Shown piece by piece: positions 1-8,092 of a DNA stretch of 42,307 nucleotides. A model generated the notes under the pieces. That model was given only the letters and a program-made list of their open reading frames with translations. It ran no database searches and was not told where the DNA came from. Positions within the stretch are counted from its first letter, which is position 1. Every line of letters begins with the position of its first letter. Source of the DNA: Planctomycetota bacterium (lineage in GTDB: Bacteria; Planctomycetota; Planctomycetia; Gemmatales; Gemmataceae); NCBI GenBank assembly GCA_016177925.1, contig JACOUH010000338.1:1-42307 (forward strand), written 5' to 3'. Made by a program: the position numbers and the translations under genes.

Positions 1-40
1 GGATGACCGGAAGGGCGTGCCGTCCTTTGTTCTCGGCCAT
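1..40 (-). CDS. Possible 5' end of a gene running off the left edge
   Basis: An ATG on the minus strand at position 40 opens a frame of 13 codons (MAENKGRHALPVI) that reaches the window edge without a stop. A purine-rich GAGAGGGA lies a few bases upstream, a reasonable ribosome binding site. It would be the next gene downstream of the pseudouridine synthase on the same strand, beyond the hairpin repeat. The piece is too short to name and could be chance. Confidence 0.3.
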   Translation of the reverse strand, partial: MAENKGRHALPVI

Positions 41-73
41 GAGGAATCCCTCTCATCTTCTATCATTGGCGCA

Positions 74-129
74 TTAGCCCGACGCGCCAGCGAGGGACAC
101 AACAAACCCTCGCTGGCGCGTCGGGCTAA
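74..129. repeat. Perfect 23-bp inverted repeat (RARRASEG-type palindrome)
   Basis: The arms at 74-96 and 107-129 are exact reverse complements around a 10-base loop (ACACAACAAA). The arm begins TTAGCCCGACGCGCC. The same sequence recurs at 7604-7626 and 34065-34136, and in divergent form at 8722-8742. The hairpin can act as a transcription terminator for the pseudouridine synthase gene, whose TAG stop (126-128) lies inside the right arm. Confidence 0.85.
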
Positions 130-1115
130 TGGGGGGGACGACGCAGGCGATCCAGAAGGGCCTTCAGGTCCTTCGGCAACGGCGAGAACGAGCGAACGCG
201 TTTGCCCGTCGCGGGATGGTCGAAGCCAAGGCTGGCGGCGTGCAGCGCCACGCGGGTCGCGCCGCTGCCGTCGGGAAGCGGGCGACCGTTCGGAGGACGG
301 TCGTAGATCCGTTCGCCACACAGCGGTGTGGCGGCCTCGCCGAGGTGAATGCGCACCTGGTGCGTCCGCCCCGTCTCCAGGCGACACTCGACCAGCGTGT
401 ACTCTCCCAGCCGCTCCAGGACGCGGACGTGCGTGATGGCGTGCTGGCCCTCCCCGGACTTCGGACAACTGCCGCGGCGGCCGTCGCCGCGGTCGCGCAC
501 CAGCCACGACTCGATCGTCCCTTCCACGGCCTGGCCGCGCACGATCGCCAGGTAGTGCCGCTCGATCGTGTGGGCGCGGAACTGCCGGCCGAGGTTTCGC
601 TCGGCCTCGGCGGTGCGAGCGAAGACGACCAGCCCGCTTGTCTCCTTGTCGAGGCGGTGGACGGCTCGCACCCGGCTGTGCTTGCTGCCGCGCTCCTCCG
701 GCAGCAAGGATGGCAGCAGGTCCGCCAGCGTCGCGGGGAGGTAGCGCCGGCCGCGCGCGCCGAACGCGGCGGCCTCACCGGCGTGCCGCACCGTCGTCAG
801 TCCCGCCGGCTTGTCCACGATCACGATGTGCGCGTCGGCAAAGCGCACGATGGGCCCTCCCCCGTGGGGCAGGCTGCCAGCCTGCCTTTGCCTGGCCGGC
901 TGACAGCCTGCCCCACGACGGACGTCGACACCGACTTGCTGGCCCCGCCGCAGGCAACGTGTGTAATCGAAGCACGGCCGGCCGTCGAGGCGGACACGCC
1001 CCTCGCAGACCAGCCGCCGAGCTTGCTGCCACGGCAGGCCGAGGCGATCATGCAGGGACTCGACCAGGGATTTGCGTGTGTCGAGCGCGGACGCGACGTA
1101 GCGTTTCATCACCAT
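126..1115 (-). CDS. RluA-family pseudouridine synthase with an in-frame palindrome-derived linker
   Basis: Predicted cytoplasmic enzyme that isomerises uridine to pseudouridine in rRNA or tRNA. Residues about 16-65 form an S4-like RNA-binding domain. The catalytic domain follows, with the RluA signature RLDKETSGLVVFA carrying the catalytic Asp, and the late motif GRTHQVRIHL. Residues about 67-86 (GAGCQPARQRQAGSLPHG) are the translation of a palindromic genomic repeat at 864-916, lying exactly between the two domains. The start ATG at 1115 overlaps the TGA of the upstream gene by one base (TGATG), so translation is probably coupled. The stop codon lies in the flanking hairpin repeat. The RluA family is secure; whether the target is 23S rRNA or tRNA cannot be told from sequence. 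Confidence 0.92.
   Translation of the reverse strand: MVMKRYVASALDTRKSLVESLHDRLGLPWQQARRLVCEGRVRLDGRPCFDYTRCLRRGQQVGVDVRRGAGCQPARQRQAGSLPHGGGPIVRFADAHIVIVDKPAGLTTVRHAGEAAAFGARGRRYLPATLADLLPSLLPEERGSKHSRVRAVHRLDKETSGLVVFARTAEAERNLGRQFRAHTIERHYLAIVRGQAVEGTIESWLVRDRGDGRRGSCPKSGEGQHAITHVRVLERLGEYTLVECRLETGRTHQVRIHLGEAATPLCGERIYDRPPNGRPLPDGSGATRVALHAASLGFDHPATGKRVRSFSPLPKDLKALLDRLRRPPH
864..916. repeat. Palindromic repeat (GGGGCAGGCT type) inside a coding region
   Basis: The arms 864-886 and 894-916 are inverted copies with two mismatches and a 7-base loop. The same family occurs perfectly at 4671-4729 and 31977-32031. Here the repeat is read in frame by the pseudouridine synthase gene without any stop and encodes its interdomain linker. 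Confidence 0.85.
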
Positions 1116-1870
1116 CAGGGCTTGTCGAACTCCTTGTCGTCGACACGCTCGAGGAACTCGAGCGACAGCCGCTCTGCCTCCGCGTGAGGCTTGCCCCCGA
1201 GCAGGACCGTGGTGCGCGTGTGCCGGTTGAGGCCCTCGAACTCCTTGAAATGGCTGTAGACCTCGTCGCGCACGGATTCCTTGCCGTCCCCGGGCTGAAA
1301 CGACTTCTTCACGAGCAGCCCGGTTTCCTTGTCGAAGTACAGGCGGACGTCGTTGCGGCCCTTGATGGAAACCTTGACCCCGACGGCCTTGCGACCGCCG
1401 ACAGCGCTCTCGCCCAGGGCACTGAGGGTGTAGCCCTTGTCAGCGGCGAGCAGGGGCGTCAGCATGGCGACGTGGGCAGCGTGGGCCATCTCTTTCCAGT
1501 TCCCAATGACGCCGGCACCAACCGCGCGCGGCACGCCATTCTCGCTGGTCCAGCCCTTCGTCCCGTTGAAGACCTGTACCACCTGCCGTTTCCGCCCCCC
1601 GACCTCGGAGGTAAGCACGTTGCGAAACTGGTCGGGCATGCGCACCACTGTCTCCGACGTGAAGGGGACCTTCGTGCCCATCACGAGGAGGGTGCCGCGC
1701 GTCGTCTCGCGCATGATCCGGGTGCGCGCCAGTTTGCCGGCTCCGCCGTGTGCCTTGATGGCCCGACGGACGATTGCCTGCGCGTCCTTGTCGAGGTCGG
1801 GCTCCGCGCCCGCTGCGGAGAGCGAGGCAGCCAACGTCAGGGCTACAAAGGAGAGAGAGAATGGCCGCAT
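1115..1870 (-). CDS. Secreted LolA-like hypothetical protein
   Basis: A 251-residue protein with a clear Sec signal peptide (MRPFSLSFVALTLAASLSAAGAE, about 20 residues), so it is exported. The mature part begins with a helix around AIVRRAIKAHGG and continues as alternating strands (TRGTLLVMGTKVPF, VRMPDQFRN, QVVQVFNGTKGW, VRLYFDKETGLLVKK). This pattern resembles the LolA/outer-membrane lipoprotein-sorting fold, a type common as paralogues in planctomycetes. No catalytic motif is visible. It is the first gene of a two-gene unit with the pseudouridine synthase, overlapping by one base. The role is unknown and the LolA likeness rests on pattern only. Confidence 0.75.
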   Translation of the reverse strand: MRPFSLSFVALTLAASLSAAGAEPDLDKDAQAIVRRAIKAHGGAGKLARTRIMRETTRGTLLVMGTKVPFTSETVVRMPDQFRNVLTSEVGGRKRQVVQVFNGTKGWTSENGVPRAVGAGVIGNWKEMAHAAHVAMLTPLLAADKGYTLSALGESAVGGRKAVGVKVSIKGRNDVRLYFDKETGLLVKKSFQPGDGKESVRDEVYSHFKEFEGLNRHTRTTVLLGGKPHAEAERLSLEFLERVDDKEFDKP

Positions 1871-1972
1871 CTCAGGTCGCCCTCCGGTCGCGTCCGGGGT
1901 CCGTCGAAGGAGATTATACCCGCCAGCGGCGCAGCGGTCGTCCCTGGGCGTGTAACGGGCCGTCCGTCCGCC

Positions 1973-2000
1973 TTGACGGGAAGGAGAAGTTGGTCACAAT
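1973..2000 (+). promoter_or_regulatory. Candidate sigma70-type promoter for the S41 protease fusion
   Basis: TTGACG at 1973-1978 and CACAAT at 1995-2000 are separated by 16 bases, about 70 bases before the ATG at 2071. The -35 box is strong and the -10 box matches four of six consensus bases. It lies in the 200-base divergent gap between the LolA-like gene and the protease gene. This is weak evidence without transcript data. Confidence 0.35.
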
Positions 2001-2070
2001 ATGAGGTGAGTGGGCGCGCGGCAAGCCGTGCGGCGCTGTCTGCGTGGACGGAATTGAAAGGACCAACCTC

Positions 2071-4668
2071 ATGAACAGACCAAGACCAGTGTGCGTGCTC
2101 GGTGGCATTCTCGCGGCCCTCCTGTTGGTCCCCGCAGCCCGTGCCTCGGACGAGAAGCCTTCGCAGCCGCGCGCGGTGCTGGTCGGCATCAGCAAATACG
2201 CGGACAAGCAAATCAAGGCCCGTAAGCACGCCGAGAACGACGCCAAGGCCCTGTATGATCTGTTTACCAATAAAGACCACCTTGGCGTCGACCCCAAGAA
2301 CGTCCGCCTGCTGCTGGGCAAGGAAGACGAGAAACGCAACAGCAAGCCGGCCACGCGCCAGCACATCCTGGAGGCGCTGGAGTGGCTGGCGAAGGAGGCG
2401 AAGCCGGACGACCTGACGCTGTTCGTCTTCCTCGGCGAGGGCGGATCGCTTGGTCCCAAGGGGGACCGGCGCTGCTACTTCGCCACCGACTCGACGGTCA
2501 AGGACCGGGCCACGACGGCCGTCGCCGCCGCCGACATCGGCAAACGGCTCGAGAAGTTCGCCAGCCGCAAGTTCTGTGCGTTCCTCGATATCAATTTCAA
2601 GGGCTTCGACGATGCCGCGGTCCCCGAGCCGACGCTCGGCCACGCCGCCTACAGCGAATTGCTCGGCGACGACAGCGAGGACCACAACTTCCTGCCCGGC
2701 CGCGTCGCCTTCCTGGCGACCAACGGCCTGTCCGTCTCGCTCGACTTGAAGGAGCACGGCCTGTTCACGACCGCCCTGCTCGATGGCCTCAAGGGAGGCG
2801 CCGACAAGGAGGGCTACGAGCCCGACGGCCTTGTCACTGTCGCCGAGTTGACCGAGTACCTGGCCAAGGCGATGCCGGACCTCGCCAAGAAGTACGGCAA
2901 GGATGACACCGAGAAGGAGCAGGTCCATTACGTCCTTGGCGACCGCACCAGTCTGACGCCGATCACAACCAATCCCGCCGCTATCGCCAAGGTGCGCCAG
3001 CGCCTGGAGAAGTTCGATAGGCTGATCGTCGAAGGCAAGCTGCCCGAAACGCTCGCCGAGGAGGGACGCCACCTGCTCCGCCAGATGCCGCGGCTGAAGT
3101 CGCAGCAGTCGCTCCGCAAGGCCTATCAGCAGGTGGTCGATGGCAAGCTGAAGATCGACGCGTTCAAGGAGAAGAGAAAAGAGATCGTCGAAGGTAACAG
3201 ACTCGACCGCGAGGTAGCGGAGCAATTCGCCAAGGAGGTCCTCGGCGGGGCGGAGTTGCTCAGCGAGGGCTTCGTCCGCGAGGTGAAACGCGGCGAGCTG
3301 GTCGCCAACGCTCTCCGCGGTCTGTATCGCCGCATCAGCGAACCGCTCCCGTCGGCTCTGGCCGAGCGCATCGGCAAGGCGAAAAAGCTGAAGAAGACCG
3401 AGCTGCGCGAGCTGCTGATCGATGCCCGGCTGCACCTGGGCAAACGCGAGGACCTGGAGGGACACAAGGACGTCGACATCGCCCTGGCCCGCATGGTCGG
3501 CCACCTCGGCGACAAGCACTCGATCTTCGTCGACCCCGAGACCCTGGAGCAGTTCCGGAAGGGGACGGAGGGGGCATTCGTCGGCATCGGCGTGCAGATC
3601 AAGAAGGACCGCGCCACCAAGGAACTGCTGGTCGTCACGCCGCTGAAGGGCAGCCCCGCCTACCGCAAGGGCATCAAGGCCGGCGACCTGATCACGACGA
3701 TCACGCTGACCGTCGACAAGCAAGGCAAGCCGCTGAACAAGCCGGAGGTCCTGCCGACCAAGGGGCTGGAGATCAACGAGGCGGTCGCCAAGATCGTCGG
3801 TAAACCGGGCACCAAGGTCACAATCACAGTGCAGCGTCCCGGCGAAGACAAGCCGCGCGAGTACGAGGTGACCCGCGAGAAGATCGAGGTCGAGACGGTC
3901 CTGGGCTTCCAGCGCAAGGCCGATGACAACTGGGACTTCCTGGTCGACCCGAAGTCGAAGCTCGGTTACATCCGCCTGACGCAGTTCACCGAGCGCTCGG
4001 CGGAGGACATGATCAAGGCGGTCGAGGTGCTAAAGAAACAGGGACTCCGCGGGCTGGTGCTGGACCTGCGCTTCAACCCCGGCGGCCTGCTGACGCGGGC
4101 CGAGATCATCTCCGACCTGTTTATCGACGACGGGCTGATCGTGACCATTCGTCCGCGGCAGGGGGCGGAGGACCCGCACCTGGGCGAGGCGCGCGACAGC
4201 GAGCTGGACTTCCCGATGGCGGTGCTGATCAACGGCAGCAGTGCCAGCGGCAGCGAGATCGTCGCCGGCTGCCTGCAGGATCATGGCCGGGCAATCATCA
4301 TGGGCGAGCGCTCCTACGGCAAGGGCACGGTGCAGAACGTAGTCCCGTTCGCCGGGGGCCAGGTCAAACTGACGACGGCGACGTACTGGCGGCCGAGCGG
4401 CCGTAACATCGACAGGGACAGCACCAAGGGCCGCGACGAGGACGAGTGGGGCGTCTCGCCGAGCAAAAAGTACGAGCTGAAGCTATCCACCAAGGAGACG
4501 GATGAACTCGAGGAGTATCTGCACGAGTCCGAGATCATCCATCCCAAGGGCAAGGCCGGCCAGCGCTCAAATCCGGAGTTCAAGGATCGTCAATTGGAGA
4601 TGGCACTGGGCTATCTGCGCGGCCAGATCAAGCGGGCCGACCGCGCCAAGCTCCTCCGCAACGAGTAA
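2071..4668 (+). CDS. Caspase-like (inactive) / PDZ / S41 C-terminal processing protease fusion
   Basis: An 865-residue exported protein. A signal peptide spans residues 1-27 (ending VPAARASDE). Residues about 33-300 form a caspase/C14-like domain (RAVLVGISKYAD, HAENDAKALYDLF). A PDZ domain starts near residue 501 (GAFVGIGVQI, KGIKAGDLITTI). The S41 peptidase domain runs to the C-terminus, with Ser726 in NGSSASGSEIV and Lys751 in SYGKGTVQ as the expected Ser/Lys dyad. The S41 part therefore looks active. In the caspase part the usual GHG reads GEG (Glu123) and the usual D-x-C-x-S-G reads DINFKG (Asn175), so both catalytic residues are missing. I chose the ATG at 2071 because GAAAGGA precedes it and a signal peptide follows; an in-frame ATG at 2044 would bury the signal. 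The role is probably periplasmic proteolysis with the pseudo-caspase as a binding module (inference). Confidence 0.9.
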   Translation: MNRPRPVCVLGGILAALLLVPAARASDEKPSQPRAVLVGISKYADKQIKARKHAENDAKALYDLFTNKDHLGVDPKNVRLLLGKEDEKRNSKPATRQHILEALEWLAKEAKPDDLTLFVFLGEGGSLGPKGDRRCYFATDSTVKDRATTAVAAADIGKRLEKFASRKFCAFLDINFKGFDDAAVPEPTLGHAAYSELLGDDSEDHNFLPGRVAFLATNGLSVSLDLKEHGLFTTALLDGLKGGADKEGYEPDGLVTVAELTEYLAKAMPDLAKKYGKDDTEKEQVHYVLGDRTSLTPITTNPAAIAKVRQRLEKFDRLIVEGKLPETLAEEGRHLLRQMPRLKSQQSLRKAYQQVVDGKLKIDAFKEKRKEIVEGNRLDREVAEQFAKEVLGGAELLSEGFVREVKRGELVANALRGLYRRISEPLPSALAERIGKAKKLKKTELRELLIDARLHLGKREDLEGHKDVDIALARMVGHLGDKHSIFVDPETLEQFRKGTEGAFVGIGVQIKKDRATKELLVVTPLKGSPAYRKGIKAGDLITTITLTVDKQGKPLNKPEVLPTKGLEINEAVAKIVGKPGTKVTITVQRPGEDKPREYEVTREKIEVETVLGFQRKADDNWDFLVDPKSKLGYIRLTQFTERSAEDMIKAVEVLKKQGLRGLVLDLRFNPGGLLTRAEIISDLFIDDGLIVTIRPRQGAEDPHLGEARDSELDFPMAVLINGSSASGSEIVAGCLQDHGRAIIMGERSYGKGTVQNVVPFAGGQVKLTTATYWRPSGRNIDRDSTKGRDEDEWGVSPSKKYELKLSTKETDELEEYLHESEIIHPKGKAGQRSNPEFKDRQLEMALGYLRGQIKRADRAKLLRNE

Positions 4669-4670
4669 CC

Positions 4671-4729
4671 CCCGTGGGGCAGGCTTCCAGCCTGCCGGAC
4701 AAAGGCAGGCTGGAAGCCTGCCCCACGGG
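4671..4729. repeat. Perfect 26-bp inverted repeat (GGGGCAGGCT type)
   Basis: The arms 4671-4696 and 4704-4729 are exact reverse complements with a 7-base loop (GGACAAA). It begins two bases after the protease TAA and lies between convergent genes, so it is well placed as a bidirectional terminator. Related copies are at 864-916 and 31977-32031. Confidence 0.9.
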
Positions 4730-4756
4730 GAAGCCTCCGCTCGCCTTTGTTCGGCT

Positions 4757-5521
4757 CTACGGCCGCGGACCGACGGCGGCGTTGGAGAAGCCACGGCGGA
4801 CCATCGGGAAGCGGCGATCGTAGTCGCGCCGGATGATCGGGTAGTCGTTCAGCCCCAGCGTTTCCTCGATCCACGGGTGTTCTTTCCTGTCGTCGAGAAT
4901 CCACCGCTCCATCCGCAGCAGCAGGGCGTAGCTGGCGGTTTCGCCCCAGCCGGGACTCGCCACGCGCACGCGTGCCCCGCCGACGATCTCGCCGATCGCG
5001 TGGATGCAGTTACTCACGCGGGCGGGCGAGTAGCCCGTGTCGATCGTCTTGTACTGGACACTGCCGCTCTCCAACTCCTGAATCCGGGCCATCGCCCGGT
5101 CGTACAGCTCTTTCTCGATGCGGTACGGGCCCCACATCGACACGCGCTCGCCGTTGTCCAGGACATAGCGCAGCGTGGCCTGCAAGCCGAGGTTGACGCC
5201 TGGCTCGGGGAACAGGGTGAAGAGACGGATGTCCAGCGACTGGGGCAGCCAGCTAATCACGTGGGAGCGCAGGACGGGCTGCCCGCTGCCGCAATCGGTA
5301 AGCTCGACAAATGCGGCGAAACTGTGCGAGTACCGTGGGTCGGCCGGCACCGTCTGCGAGCTGAACATGACGAGGTAATACTCCTCATGCGGCCCCGCCG
5401 CGACGGTCACGGGAGGGCCATGCCTGGGCAACGAAACACAGCTCGAGGCAAGCACGAGCCCGGCCAGAACGGCTACTCGCAGCAGGGTGCTGGCGCGGCG
5501 TGAAGAAGAGAGATGTCGCAT
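4757..5521 (-). CDS. Hypothetical lipoprotein
   Basis: A 254-residue protein with a basic N-terminus, a hydrophobic stretch and a lipobox LASSC near residue 28, so it is probably a lipid-anchored envelope protein. The mature part contains EEYYLVMFSSQ, HSFAAFVEL and SNCIHAIGE. The conserved-looking His and Cys residues could suggest a transacylase or papain-like fold, but I do not recognise a family and assign no function. The gene is convergent with the protease fusion across the palindrome at 4671 and divergent from the HAD-ATPase gene. The ATG at 5521 directly starts the signal sequence. Confidence 0.75.
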   Translation of the reverse strand: MRHLSSSRRASTLLRVAVLAGLVLASSCVSLPRHGPPVTVAAGPHEEYYLVMFSSQTVPADPRYSHSFAAFVELTDCGSGQPVLRSHVISWLPQSLDIRLFTLFPEPGVNLGLQATLRYVLDNGERVSMWGPYRIEKELYDRAMARIQELESGSVQYKTIDTGYSPARVSNCIHAIGEIVGGARVRVASPGWGETASYALLLRMERWILDDRKEHPWIEETLGLNDYPIIRRDYDRRFPMVRRGFSNAAVGPRP

Positions 5522-5709
5522 GGGAAAGGTCGATCAAGGTGACGAATTTGCCCTGTATCTGCTGGCATCGTCCAGCGGGCGCTTGTTCGTGAGTGATTCG
5601 CTCGCGTCGGCATCTCGTGGGGCGGCGGGCACGCGGGACGGACAGAAGATGACGGTGGTATGCGTTTTGCATCGCTGACATCGCCCGCGCTGCCGGGGAG
5701 AATGAAGTC

Positions 5710-7473
5710 ATGCGCTACCTCGCTCTGGCCTGCGACTACGACGGCACGTTGGCGCTCAATGGGCTGGTGGATGAGCCGACGCTGGCGGCGCTGGAGCGCC
5801 TCCTCGCCTCGGGCCGCAAGCTGATCCTGGTCACCGGCCGCGAACTGCCCGACCTGCAAACCATCTTCCCCCACCTGAACCTCTTCGAGCGCGTTGTCGC
5901 CGAGAATGGGGCACTGCTGTACCGCCCCGGCAGTCGCGAGGAGAAACGCCTCGCCGAGCGCCCGCCCGACGCGTTCATCGCGTCGCTGAAGAAGCGCGGC
6001 GTACAGCCGTTGTCGGTCGGGCAGGTAATCGTGGCGACGTGGCACCCGCACGAGGCGGAGGTGCTGGAGGCCATCCACGAGTTCGGCCTGGAGCTGCAGG
6101 TCATCTTCAACAAGGACGCCGTCATGGTGCTGCCGGCGAACGTCAACAAGGCGAGCGGCCTGTCGGCAGCCCTGAAGGAGATTGGCCTATCGCCGCATAA
6201 CATCGCCGGCGTCGGCGACGCCGAAAACGACCACGCCTTCCTCGCCCGCTGCGAGTGCGGCGTGGCGGTCGACAATGCCCTGCCCATGCTCAAGGAGAAG
6301 GCAGACCTGGTAACGCGCCGCGACCACGGCGCCGGCGTCGCCGAGCTGATCGACCGGCTGATTCAGAATGACCTCGTCGACCTGGGACCGCGCCTGAAGC
6401 GGCACCACGTCCTGGCCGGCACCACCGCGGGCGGCGAGACGGTGCTGATCGATCCGATCGGCATCAGCCTGCTGATCGCCGGCACCTCGGGCAGCGGCAA
6501 GTCGACGCTGGCGACCGGCCTGATGGAGCGGCTGGCGGAACAGAGGTATCAGTTCTGCGTCATCGATCCCGAAGGCGATTACGAGACTTTTGAGATCGCC
6601 ACCCCAATCGGCAGCACCCAGCGCGCGCCGACCATCGACGAAGTGCTGCAGCTGATGAAGACCCCGACGACGAACGCGGTGGTCAGCCTCGTCGGCCTGC
6701 CGATCGGCGACCGGCCCTCGTTCCTGCTGACGCTCTTGCCGCGCTTGCAGGAGATGCGGGCGCGGACCGGCCGGCCCCACTGGCTGGTGCTGGATGAGGC
6801 GCACCACCTGCTGCCGTCGTCCTGGGAGCCGGGTGCGTTGGCACTGCCGCCAGCCCTGGAGGGGGTGGTGATGATCACCGTCCACCCGGGCATGATCGCG
6901 CGGCCGGCCCTGGCATCGGTGAACACGCTGGCAGTGATCGGCAGCGCCCCGTCGGCGATGTTCGACGAGTTCAGTCAGGCGGTAGGCGGGCTGGCGCCGC
7001 CGGTCCAGGCAGGGCCGCTGGAGCCGGGGCAGGCGCTGTTGTGGCGGCGCGGCTCGGGCGAGGCGCCGCTGCGGATGCGCGTTGCCCCGTGCAAGGCGGA
7101 GCGGCGTCGCCACACGCGCAAGTACGCCGAGGGTGAGCTACCGCCCGAGCGCAGTTTCTATTTCACCGGCCCGGAAGGCAAACTGCATCTCCGGGCGCAG
7201 AACCTCTTCCTGTTCGCACAGATGGCTGAGGGCATCGACGACGTGACCTGGCTGCATCACCTGACGAACGGCGACTATTCGCGCTGGTTCCGGGAGCGGA
7301 TCAAGGACGAGGAGCTGGCGGCGGACGCGGAGGGCGTCGAGCGGATGAACAACCGAGATGCGGCCGAGAGTCGCAAGCTGATCCGTCAGGTGATCGAGCG
7401 CTATTACACGCTACCGGCGTCGAGCCCGCTGCCGATCCCCGGCACCGACGCCGCCTCCCGCCGCAATCCGTAA
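5710..7473 (+). CDS. HAD-superfamily phosphatase fused to a HerA/DUF87-type P-loop ATPase
   Basis: A 587-residue cytoplasmic protein of two parts. Residues 1-220 form a HAD type IIB (Cof-like) hydrolase: the nucleophile motif CDYDGTL (Asp9, Asp11), then VTGR, then GVGDAENDHAF as motif IV. Residues about 235-450 form a P-loop ATPase: Walker A GTSGSGKST (Lys264) and Walker B WLVLDEAHH (Asp362, Glu363), with the DPEGDY segment typical of HerA/DUF853-type ATPases. The C-terminal 140 residues (about 450-587) carry no motif I know. GGGGAG sits 8 bases before the ATG. The HAD part may act on a sugar phosphate; why it is joined to a motor-type ATPase is unclear. The domain calls are secure and the biological role is unknown. 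Confidence 0.88.
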   Translation: MRYLALACDYDGTLALNGLVDEPTLAALERLLASGRKLILVTGRELPDLQTIFPHLNLFERVVAENGALLYRPGSREEKRLAERPPDAFIASLKKRGVQPLSVGQVIVATWHPHEAEVLEAIHEFGLELQVIFNKDAVMVLPANVNKASGLSAALKEIGLSPHNIAGVGDAENDHAFLARCECGVAVDNALPMLKEKADLVTRRDHGAGVAELIDRLIQNDLVDLGPRLKRHHVLAGTTAGGETVLIDPIGISLLIAGTSGSGKSTLATGLMERLAEQRYQFCVIDPEGDYETFEIATPIGSTQRAPTIDEVLQLMKTPTTNAVVSLVGLPIGDRPSFLLTLLPRLQEMRARTGRPHWLVLDEAHHLLPSSWEPGALALPPALEGVVMITVHPGMIARPALASVNTLAVIGSAPSAMFDEFSQAVGGLAPPVQAGPLEPGQALLWRRGSGEAPLRMRVAPCKAERRRHTRKYAEGELPPERSFYFTGPEGKLHLRAQNLFLFAQMAEGIDDVTWLHHLTNGDYSRWFRERIKDEELAADAEGVERMNNRDAAESRKLIRQVIERYYTLPASSPLPIPGTDAASRRNP

Positions 7474-7502
7474 GGCTTGTGCGACCCAACCCCTCCCCCC
7501 GG

Positions 7503-7567
7503 CCCCCTCCCCGAGACGGAGAGGGGGAGAAAACGCTGGTTCCCCCCTCTCCGCTTCGGGGAGGGGG
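7503..7567. repeat. CCCTCCCC-type inverted repeat, probable bidirectional terminator
   Basis: The arms 7503-7528 and 7541-7567 pair with only a few mismatches (CCCCCTCCCCGA against TCGGGGAGGGGG). The repeat lies between the convergent HAD-ATPase and DUF488 genes, right after the TAA of the former. It belongs to a C/G-rich palindrome type seen in many high-GC bacterial genomes. Confidence 0.75.
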
Positions 7568-7599
7568 ACGGGTGTGGTCCGGTAGTCCTACGGAGAACG

Positions 7600-7998
7600 T
7601 CAACCCTCGCTGGCGCGTCGGGCTAATTCCTTCTCGATCAGCTCGCGCAGCAGGATGCGATGGCAGCGCAGGACGTTGTCGCAGGCCGACGAACAGAGCA
7701 GCGTGAGCGTCTTGCCCTCGGCAGCGAGGCCGGCCAGTTCGGCGATCAGCTCCTGCGGCCGCTCCTCCTTCATCTCGTCGAGGTAGCGACGGCGATATTC
7801 GTCCCAGGAAATCTCTTTTGTCCCACTCTTGCCGTAGAAGTCGGCGTGCAATTCCTTGCTTGGCCCGAGTTCCTTGTGCCAGCGCTGCCAGTTTTCGTCC
7901 TTCTTTGGCAGGGCCCGCGGCCGGTAGCGACAGATCAGCACGCGCAGACCGTCGTTCGCCTCGACCGGGTCGTTCCAGCGCTTGGTCTTGATCGGCAT
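7600..7998 (-). CDS. DUF488 family protein with a repeat-derived C-terminus
   Basis: A 132-residue protein matching the DUF488/YeaO pattern: the GLRVLICRYRPRAL segment near the start, then WHKELGPSKELHADFYGK, then TLTLLCSSACDNVLRCHR in the C-terminal half. Its function is not established in the family. The last residues (LARRASEG) are encoded by a copy of the RARRASEG palindrome arm at 7604-7626, and the TGA lies just beyond it. The original C-terminus has therefore probably been replaced or extended by the repeat. The gene is divergent from the S9 peptidase, with 94 bases between starts. Confidence 0.85.
   Translation of the reverse strand: MPIKTKRWNDPVEANDGLRVLICRYRPRALPKKDENWQRWHKELGPSKELHADFYGKSGTKEISWDEYRRRYLDEMKEERPQELIAELAGLAAEGKTLTLLCSSACDNVLRCHRILLRELIEKELARRASEG
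7604..7626. repeat. Single arm of the RARRASEG palindrome at a gene end
   Basis: This 23-base stretch is identical to the right arm at 107-129. It forms the end of the DUF488 coding sequence. No second arm is visible nearby. Confidence 0.85.
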
Positions 7999-8092
7999 CA
8001 GGGCCCTCTGCGGCAGGCTCGTTGGGGCAGGCGCTATACAATGGCGACAACGGTACTGTACCGCGGCATTCCGTCAGAGTGAAGGAAGCCCC

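Noticed and set aside
1843..3723. Long minus-strand open frame (626 codons) opposite the S41 protease fusion
   Set aside because: It is antisense to a gene with clear domains, lacks motifs and is a typical shadow frame of high-GC DNA.
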